Assembly (NCBI GenBank): GCA_022702705.1
Contig: CM040431.1
Location: 26,367,623-26,431,622 of the forward strand
Direction: 5' to 3'
Length of the DNA: 64,000 nucleotides
From: Papilionanthe hookeriana x Papilionanthe teres
Taxonomy: Eukaryota; Streptophyta; Magnoliopsida; Asparagales; Orchidaceae
The notes under the pieces were generated by a model. The model saw only the letters and a list, made by a program, of their open reading frames with translations, was not told where the DNA came from and made no database searches. Below, piece by piece: positions 57,136-64,000 of this stretch; the first letter of the stretch is position 1; the number at the start of each line of letters is the position of its first letter. The position numbers were made by a program, and so were the translations under genes.

Positions 57136-57953
57136 TAGCTTTCAGCTGCCTCTCAAACCCAAACCCAAACCTAATCTAAGGCTATTGAGTTAACCTAAAC
57201 TTGTTTTTTTAATTGCCAAAATTAAATACTTAAATGAAATACTTAGCTTAAAAGGGAAAGAAATTGGAGGAAATACTTACAAATCAGCGGCTGACCAAAG
57301 AACTCTACTTGATATTTTCACCACTGGATTCATTCACTACCTTCGAGCAAGCACAAAGTACCGAGCAAACAGAGCACTGAGCATACACAGCCGCTTGACG
57401 GGGAAGAACGACCACCTTTTATAGGGAGCGGCAGATGTCCTGGGTAGTTGATCAAACGAGAGATTGATGATCCAGATTACTCTGGTAGTTTTCGCAACCG
57501 GCGATAATTGTTGGATGCTTTTAGCCGTCCGATCAGTTGGATGGTCAGGATGAGAATTCGTGGACAAAGACCATGGATTAGTGCAGGATTGGAGGTGTGG
57601 CCACATCCAGAAAAATGGCCACGCCGAGGCGTGGTCACGCCCCATGTTGGCGTGATCACATCAGGCCAGAAAGGGGCAAGTGTGCTGCTTTTAAGGTTCA
57701 AAAGCACCGTGACCTTTTTAGAAGCTCCATATGACTCTGGAACCTGCATGTGACCAAAAATGAGGTCAACAAAGTATGATGAGAGAGGGCTCACCGATAG
57801 AAGAATGTGAGGTACACTTATCTGATCTAATGCAGTCGTCTAAGCAAACACCACTAACGCCAAAACAGACCGAGGCACGAGGAAGATAAAAAGAGAACCA
57901 AATTATCAAAGTCAAAGTCGTTCAGTCAAAAATATGATTTTAAAACTTGTAGG
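57136..57953. other. Unassigned sequence with a minus-strand TATA box
   Basis: A TATA box (CTATAAAAGG on minus, about 57425-57416) could drive leftward transcription. A donor-like GTAAGTA lies near 57284 on the minus strand. GGCGTG and CACGCC words form small palindromes at 57620-57653. The overlapping frames on both strands are not convincing as genes. Confidence 0.35.
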
Positions 57954-58656
57954 TGTTGTGAAATTTATGGCGAACAAAACGCAAATCTAGAAGAAGAACA
58001 CAGAGATTTACGAGGTTCGGCAAAGATGCCTACATCCTCGGGAGCAGAGCGACGAATTCACTATTTCAGAGGAGTTACAAGTTCGGTTCACATACCCATA
58101 GGATTACACATCTATTTATAGATAAACACCCATGGATAAATTACTAACTCGCCTCGCTCCCCGAACCCACTAAACATGAAGAGACACACCTCTTCGTCAA
58201 GAAAGCTCCAACTGCTGGTATATGAGCCACATACCTAACAAATCTCCACCTTGGCGAATATCTTGCCCCTTAGGAGAAATACATCATGGAGTTTCTTAAA
58301 CCAAGTGAGTTGAGCAACCAAGCCAACTAGCAACTGCTAACATTCAACAAGTTCAAGTCACCGAAGACTTGTTGAGAATACTGGCAGTCGGCCAGTGCCA
58401 TCCAGCACCCAAAGCACCTTCCTGTTCGCACAAAATTCGAGTCGAACTACCGCAAACACCTTGCTCGAAGCATTTCTTGTTCGCGTCAACGCCTCGGTCG
58501 GAACTCCGATCTGTCCGCAACTCCTCCTCGCGACGAACTCGCTGAATCGTGCTTTGTCTCGGACGCGATTCACCTGTCGCGATCCATCTGTTGCAAAATC
58601 ACCTGCAACGAACTGACTAACACCAGCTGTCGAACACCACCTGTCGCAGCTGCACT

Positions 58657-58878
58657 TGCCACAACTCCTGCGACAAACTTGTGAATTCTACTGCAACTGT
58701 ACATGCCACAACTCCTCGTGTGACAAAAACTGCAAAATCTGTTGCAACTGCACATGCCGCATCTCCTCGTGCGAAAAAACTGCGAACTCTGCTGGCTCCA
58801 CATGTCGCAAATCCTCATGCGACAAACTGGCGAATTTCGCTGGCTCCACCTGTCGCAAATCCTCATGCGACAAATTGT
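58657..58878. repeat. Five tandem ~48-bp units with internal hairpins
   Basis: Units start at 58657, 58704, 58755, 58803 and 58851. The last two contain the inverted repeat TGTCGCA...TGCGACA around eight bases; earlier units are decayed versions. Reading it as protein gives Cys/Ser repeats, but stops in the context argue against a gene. Confidence 0.85.
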
Positions 58879-58990
58879 ACCTCGCCAAACCGTGAAACTA
58901 TACCTCACCAAACCATGAATTGTATCTCGCCAAACCGCGAAACTGTATCTCGCCACACCGCGAAACTGGACCTCATCAAACAGTGAACTG
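58877..58990. repeat. Five tandem ~23-bp units
   Basis: Repeats of the form TGTATCTCGCCAAACCGCG directly follow the 48-bp array inside the non-coding LTR element. Confidence 0.85.
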
Positions 58991-60481
58991 TCGCGCCTGC
59001 TCCGCCTCCTATGCTCACGTGGAACTTGTGGAAATCTGCTATATTCGCCGAACTGTTCCTGCTCACCGCTCTCGATCGAAATGCCGAAGTGTTCCTCCGA
59101 TCTGTTCCTGCGAGCCAATTGCGATTCACAAATGCTTCCTCATTGAACTGCTTCAGCTCAGTTATCAAATCTTGAACGTTTGAAAATTCTTCGCTCAGAA
59201 TCTTTCACATCGGAATCTTTCCTGTCCCGAAATCTTTCCTTCAAGAAAACATTAATTTCTGAAATTAATTTCTGAAATTAATTTCTTGATTAAGATTTTC
59301 AGGGAATCTTTCCTTCTTAAGAGATCCGATTCCTTAATTTTAGACCTTCATCATCTTCCCAGAAAAGCTTGATTAAGCTTCTCAAAGAGCCCTTAATTAA
59401 GTTTTCAAGAAGTTCTCCGCGTCAAAAGATTTCCTGAATTAAACTCCCTTTTCTTCTCCGCCTCCAACAATTTAAAGGAATTTCTTGCTTAACTTGCCTT
59501 AATTAAGCTTTTCCTTTAATTAAACCCACGGTCCATCACAGAAAAGGAAATAAATAGCAGGACTTCTTTTTTTTTTTTTTCTCCTCTGCGTTCAGAAGAA
59601 GCCTTCCTTATTAAGCCTCCAGAACTTTTCCCTTAATTAAGAATCTCCGTTAATTAAGCCTTCAATAAAGCAATTTCTTTAATTAAGCTTTCCAGAAGTG
59701 CCTTTTCCTTCTCCACGTCCTCCGCGCCAAGAGAAAATTGCGCCCAGGAAAGAAATTTTTCCTTTTTGGATGGAATATTCCTTCCCTGATTCCTCCTCCT
59801 CGTACCCGGCTGCTGCGAACTCCCAACCGGACCGGTCCTGCTCGCGAACGCTCTGAAGTCCTTCCGAAAATGCCGATTCTGAGCCGCGCCAAAGACCTTC
59901 CTTTTCACGAACTCGCAGCTCGGTGTCTGCCTCCGTCTGTGAACCTGCTGTTCGCGATTCACACCTCGCGTCCGCCTGGTACTCTTCTGCCGCGGCCGCG
60001 GCCCGCGGCCCGCCTGCTCCTAACGACGCCTCCTGACCTGCGACTTTCCTGCGCCGAAGACCCTCTGTCTCCCGCAACTGTCACGGAGCCCCGGAACCGA
60101 ACTTCCTCTGCCGCAAATCAAATCTCAAAATCTTCTTCTTCCCTGCGTCGATCACCTCCGCCCTAGAACCGTAGCTCTGATATCAATTGTTGTGAAATTT
60201 ATGGCGAACAAAACGCAAATCTAGAAGAAGAACACAGAGATTTACGAGGTTCGGCAAAGATGCCTACATCCTCAGGGAGCGAAGCGACGAATTCACTATT
60301 TCGGAGGAGTTCTGAGTTCGGTTCACATACCCATAGGATTACACGTCTATTTATAGATAAACACCCATGGATAAATTATTAACTCGCCTACTTGCTCCCT
60401 GACCTACTAAACATGAAGAGACATAGCTCTTCATCGAAAGCTTCCAACTGCAGGTATATAGTAGCACATACCTAACAATAG

Positions 60482-60484
<3 letters not shown>

Positions 60485-60532
<48 letters not shown>
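60485..60532. repeat. TA microsatellite
   Basis: About 24 TA units between the non-coding LTR element and copy B of the 430-bp repeat. Confidence 0.95.
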
Positions 60533-60535
<3 letters not shown>

Positions 60536-60537
<2 letters not shown>

Positions 60538-60962
60538 TTATATTATTTTTAATAAGACAAGTGTCAAAATGATTCCCTGACTCTTTATAAGTGTTTATTT
60601 TAATCTCAAATATTATAATAGTGCTAATTTAAACCACATGCTCTTTTGATGAGAACTAAAAAAATTCTCTGTGACTATTTCAGTCATGTTAGAAGCCTAC
60701 GAACTAATTTAGTATATTTATAGACATTGTGTTATTGCTTCCAAATTTGCTTTTTGATTCTTATTCTTCCACACATCCAACATATTGTTTCCAAATTTAC
60801 TTTGTGATTGTTAGTCTTCTTCACTTTCAACCATCTTTGTAAAATGATATTTCTTTTACTTTGTATTTTTTTCACAGCACTTGAAACAAAACTAGCACCC
60901 AAATGATTTTTTTGAACTATCAAATCGATACATTTTAGTGTGTTAGGATCAAATTATTAAAA
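60536..60962. repeat. ~430-bp direct repeat, copy B
   Basis: The partner of 55605-56055, in the same orientation and similarly preceded by a TA microsatellite. Its right side continues into ordinary sequence without a CACTA end. Confidence 0.8.
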
Positions 60963-62052
60963 ATTTGATAAAAATGAAAAATATTGGCTAAGGAATTATG
61001 GAGAATTTGTATATTTGAGCGAGAATTTGAAAAATGGATGAAAGATGGTGCTATATTCTAAATAGCAATGTTTTGAGTGTTATCATGTAATTGCATACCC
61101 TTATCTAGGATGGATACAATGCATCAACTAAAATATGTATAGTACAATAAGTGTAAGTCAGCGGGACAATTGTCCCCCTGAATTATATTTTCAGCTTCAA
61201 AGTGGGTGTATTTCATCTTTAGCCCCCTCTGAACAATCTAATTTGCCCCCTATTCAACCTTGCTTTAATTGCACTTATGCATTAAATTTTTTATTAAGAA
61301 AATATTTTTGTTTTATTCCAAACATGAGACAGCCTTCACAGGTGTTATGCCCACAATTTTCTATTTGCCCCTTTATTAAAGAAAAATAGTTTTCCATACC
61401 TTTAATATAGATTTACATTAAACAAATCTCTTATTTATGACATTAAAATAAGAGAAAAAATTACAGTTAGTTTGAATATGTAAATTTATTTATTAATTGT
61501 TTTGCATATAATTATTTATTAATTTTTTAAATAAATATTTTGTGACAAGTGTGAGCTTCATATGAAAATATAATTGATTTATTTCTTAATAATAAGTTTG
61601 TCTTCTGCACATGAATACTATCATTAAACAATTGGAAAACACTTGCTGAAAATTTAGCTTTAGTTTTTCAGTAGATTTGAACCTTGCCCTTTAGCCTAAC
61701 CAAGTACATTAATTTGTCCCTAGGTGAAAGTTTTGCGAACAAGGTCTTTCAAATAGTTAAACAAATGACAACATGCAAGAGACTGACATGAAGCTTTTTA
61801 TTAAAGCACATTCCTTCATAAATTTCTGTGTTTTGACTATAAGATTTGCAATGAATTTCAGTGAAAGAACAATCAATATGAAGGCCCATCAAGAACTTTA
61901 ATAGTATTATACTTTAAATTTCAATAAAACAATGCATCTCTACAAGAATTCAAAGCAGAAATATGCTTTACATCCCACAAACTAAAGCACAAGAAAAGAA
62001 AAAAAATAAAAAATAATAATCCCATTTCAGAAACTGGAAACAGAATTCTTCA
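60963..62052. other. AT-rich intergenic sequence downstream of the F-box gene
   Basis: No gene is supported. The 84-codon frame at 61135-61389 shows no recognisable domain. The right end would hold the 3' untranslated region of the F-box gene. Confidence 0.4.
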
Positions 62053-63153
62053 TCAAGCCAACCAATCTGAAACATTGTCTGAATATGGAAACAGACAAAT
62101 CTGAATCATTTGAACCTTCTCCTTCTCTGTTCCCAGCTCACAAACCAGACCAAATCTCTTCTTACAAAGATCATAAGACACCAACTTACCCTTAACCCAA
62201 AGGTAGACCACCTCCTCCTTCGGATGAAAGGCCAAGAAACTAAACCGTCCATGATTTCGAAAACCAGTGGGAACCATATCTCCGCATTCACCATCCCATT
62301 TCAATATCCCTGAAACACTAACTCTGTTCTTCAATACCCATTTCAATCCTTTCAAAACCCAAATCCTCAACTCATTTGCATCATTCAATGCACAGTGCAG
62401 AAACCCGCCAGAATTCCCCAAGGAAACATCATGTTCCATGTCCTCCGGGAGCTCCATTACGCTGCAACACATCTTTTCAAGATCAATGCAAGCAACATGG
62501 CGAGGATGAGCAAGAACATAAAGAACTCCATTAAAGTAATGCATCGAAGCCGAAAGCTTGTTGGTGTCTACCCCCCAATGCAGGCTGTGTTGAACCCACC
62601 TGCCGGTCTCCGATGAAAAGACCTCTAATTGGCCTCCTTGTGCCAGCCACCCACTGAAGCAAACCACTTTGTAATACGGTGATTTGTATGGATCGAACGC
62701 TAATATTGAGAGCTGGTTCTTACCACTTGGCTTGGGCAGAGCGACCCATGTTTTCGTGGTAGGGTTGCAGACATGAAAAGCAGAGGGAATGCTTCTGTAA
62801 AAGAGGAGAAGACCGTTGCTGCAGTCTATGATGCTGGAGTTGTGGTTAAATGGGAGGAAACTGAAGTCCGTTTCTTGGAAGCTGCCATTAGAGTTGCAGC
62901 CGTACCTGGGTTCAGGTTTGAGCTCGCCGGCGCCGTAGCGGTAGAACACGCCGGAGAGAATTAATGGGAGCCTTTTGGCGACGTAACGGTCGGCGATAAG
63001 CCGCCGCCACGATCTTGAAACGCATTTGTAGCGGTAGATGCACTTCAACGGTAGCTTGGTTAGAATTTCGATCAGCAAGTCGTCTGTGAGGCCAAAACCG
63101 TTGGTTTGAGTATGATCAGACATAACGCCATTGTTCATCTTGGAGAAGCTCAT
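62053..63153 (-). CDS. F-box protein with F-box-associated domain
   Basis: A single uninterrupted frame of 366 codons. An F-box occupies about residues 22-62 (LTDDLLIEILTKLPLKCIYR, then CVSRSWRRLIA). Pieces typical of plant F-box-associated (beta-propeller-like) regions follow: CSNGLLLFY, VCNPTTKTWVALP, AFDPYKSPYYKVVCF and VFSSETGRW. Such proteins join SCF ubiquitin ligases through Skp1 and choose a target with the C-terminal domain. The target cannot be told from sequence. Absence of introns is common in this family. The start at 63153 is the first ATG; ATGs at residues 6 and 11 are also possible. A TATA box lies about 100 bp upstream. Confidence 0.92.
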   Translation of the reverse strand: MSFSKMNNGVMSDHTQTNGFGLTDDLLIEILTKLPLKCIYRYKCVSRSWRRLIADRYVAKRLPLILSGVFYRYGAGELKPEPRYGCNSNGSFQETDFSFLPFNHNSSIIDCSNGLLLFYRSIPSAFHVCNPTTKTWVALPKPSGKNQLSILAFDPYKSPYYKVVCFSGWLAQGGQLEVFSSETGRWVQHSLHWGVDTNKLSASMHYFNGVLYVLAHPRHVACIDLEKMCCSVMELPEDMEHDVSLGNSGGFLHCALNDANELRIWVLKGLKWVLKNRVSVSGILKWDGECGDMVPTGFRNHGRFSFLAFHPKEEVVYLWVKGKLVSYDLCKKRFGLVCELGTEKEKVQMIQICLFPYSDNVSDWLA

Positions 63154-63248
63154 TATAATGTGTTGGAATCCAAAGCTAGAAAGAGATATGGAATCCGAGA
63201 AGAAGATGACTGATCGGGCAGAGTAAGGTGCGCGTCCAAGCTAGCAGA

Positions 63249-63260
63249 TTTTTATATATA
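63249..63260 (-). promoter_or_regulatory. Likely TATA box of the F-box gene
   Basis: The minus strand reads TATATATAAAAA 96-107 bases upstream of the ATG, a usual distance for a plant promoter. Confidence 0.5.
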
Positions 63261-63287
63261 AAACATATAAAAGAAAACAAAGGAAGA

Positions 63288-63486
63288 TTTACATGGATAC
63301 CACTTTGTTGTTATGTATTTACATATCTAACTCCAAAACTTAATTTTTACATGAATGCCCTACCATCTTGTCTATGATAACTTTTCATAAGTTAAGATGG
63401 TATTTTGGGTGACGTAAATGTAAAATATTTAAAATTTTGGGGTTCAAAATGTAAATACATAAAAATTGGGTGATCGGTATGTAAAT
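63288..63486. mobile_element. MITE-like inverted repeat, copy 2
   Basis: The outer arms (TTTACATGGATACC... and ...GGTATGTAAA) and inner arms (TACCATCTT/AAGATGGTA) fold into one long imperfect hairpin of about 200 bp. Sequence and layout are related to 48139-48351. It sits 28 bp upstream of the F-box TATA box. Confidence 0.65.
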
Positions 63487-64000
63487 GCTACGAGAATAAA
63501 AGGAATAATAATAGATACATGGAAGGTTTTGACAGGCGCCCTTGTGCCGACTTATGTGGATGCCTTGCACGCTAAACATTCAAAGCGGTGACGTTGTTTC
63601 TTCTACGCGAAATGTAAGGGCAAGAGTGACGCATTGGGGTCCATTATATAGAGCTTTCCATTTTACAGTATTTTTTGGCCAAGTAGTTCACCGTTTTGTC
63701 TCGATCATTATTCACCCCGTGGTTATGTGTAGATTTTTATGACATAGCATTTAACATGAATATATAGTTAAATTCAGATTTGTCCTATGAGTTATGTTTA
63801 AGGAGCGGAGTGGTAGAAATCAGAGAGGAGAGAAAGTGAGAAATATAAAGAAATAAAAGATCACACATAGACTTAACCGCATAGGCAAACTGAGGTATTC
63901 TCAGGCTCTGCGACCCATTTTATATACTGCGGGTTATGAGAGAGAAAATGAGAAAAATATTCGTAGAACATATGGATCAGGAGAAAAGAACCAAAAGCCC
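63487..64000. other. Upstream sequence of the F-box gene
   Basis: No gene, repeat or RNA is recognised. The 66-codon plus-strand frame at 63542-63742 has no supporting feature. Confidence 0.4.

Larger units (their letters stand above)
57954..60477 (-). mobile_element. Non-autonomous, non-coding LTR retrotransposon (TRIM/LARD-like)
   Basis: Closely matching LTRs lie at 57954-58240 and 60188-60477 (TGTTGTG...CTAACA). A primer site differing at one base from TGGTATCAGAGC (initiator-Met type; plus strand 60174-60185) abuts the right LTR, and a purine tract (58241-58252) abuts the left one, so the element runs on the minus strand. The flanks GTAGG and ATAGG differ at one base. The 1.95-kb interior is GC-rich near the 5' LTR, has no gag or pol, and contains two tandem arrays (58657-58990). 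The primer type fits copia-like elements. It must have moved with proteins supplied by another element. Confidence 0.85.

Noticed and set aside
57337..57794. Overlapping frames of 80-105 codons on both strands
   Set aside because: Frames open on both strands in a GC-richer stretch with a TATA box, no recognisable domain and no splice pattern; none can be preferred.
58656..59118. Cysteine-rich frames on both strands, which could suggest small secreted peptides
   Set aside because: They are translations of the 48-bp and 23-bp arrays in a non-coding LTR element; there is no signal peptide, and all frames are open because of the repeat.
61135..61389. 84-codon plus-strand frame
   Set aside because: No domain, no promoter-like sequence and ordinary AT-rich surroundings; similarity to a transposase could not be shown.

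Overview
The window is nuclear DNA of a flowering plant. It holds spliced genes, Ty3/gypsy and Ty1/copia LTR retrotransposons, CACTA transposons, a LINE remnant, tRNA-derived SINEs, MITEs and long AT microsatellites in an AT-rich background. I cannot name the species from the sequence. Only two host genes look intact: an alcohol dehydrogenase-like gene (36603-47239, plus, ten exons) and a single-exon F-box gene (62053-63153, minus). Nearly everything else is mobile DNA in various stages of decay.

Positions 1-34.7 kb are a nest of transposons. The oldest layer I can see is a CACTA (En/Spm) element on the plus strand, with a shredded TNP2-type transposase gene (about 21.9-26.0 kb) and a second Ptta/En/Spm-type gene (about 33.5-34.7 kb). 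It was split by (a) an Athila-family solo LTR (22805-24338, duplication CATAG), (b) a 6.5-kb solo LTR of a TAT/Ogre-like family (26922-33419, duplication ACTAA), and (c) at its left edge by an end of the same giant-LTR family in plus orientation (21401-21812). Into that end jumped a minus-strand element of the same family, of which the 7.4-kb 5' LTR, the tRNA primer site and the leader are visible (13657-21400). Into that leader jumped a complete 13.6-kb Athila-like element (31-13656, minus strand, duplication CAAGA). The Athila-like element has two 1.57-kb LTRs, a perfect 18-base tRNA-Asp-type primer site, gag, protease, RT, RNase H, integrase and two related copies of an extra 'envelope-position' ORF. 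All of its genes carry frameshifts or stops.

The most unusual signal is a short GC-rich near-palindrome, consensus CTCGCCGTCGGCGAG. It occurs in clusters just upstream of the TATA box in all three Athila-type LTRs, and again upstream of each of the two extra ORFs inside the element. This looks like a promoter module that has been copied inside the transposon.

Positions 34.7-47.3 kb hold a 390-bp tandem duplication, an AT-rich stretch, and the alcohol dehydrogenase gene. All ten exons join in frame to 383 residues with both zinc sites complete. Introns 3 and 9 are swollen by degenerate copia elements, one in each orientation.

Positions 47.3-62 kb have no clear host gene. They hold two MITE-like inverted repeats (counting one at 63.3 kb), two SINEs each embedded in compound microsatellites, minisatellites, a LINE tail, a perfect 66-bp palindrome, a CACTA terminus, a 2.5-kb non-coding LTR element with internal hairpin arrays, and a roughly 430-bp sequence present twice 5 kb apart. 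The F-box gene closes the window.
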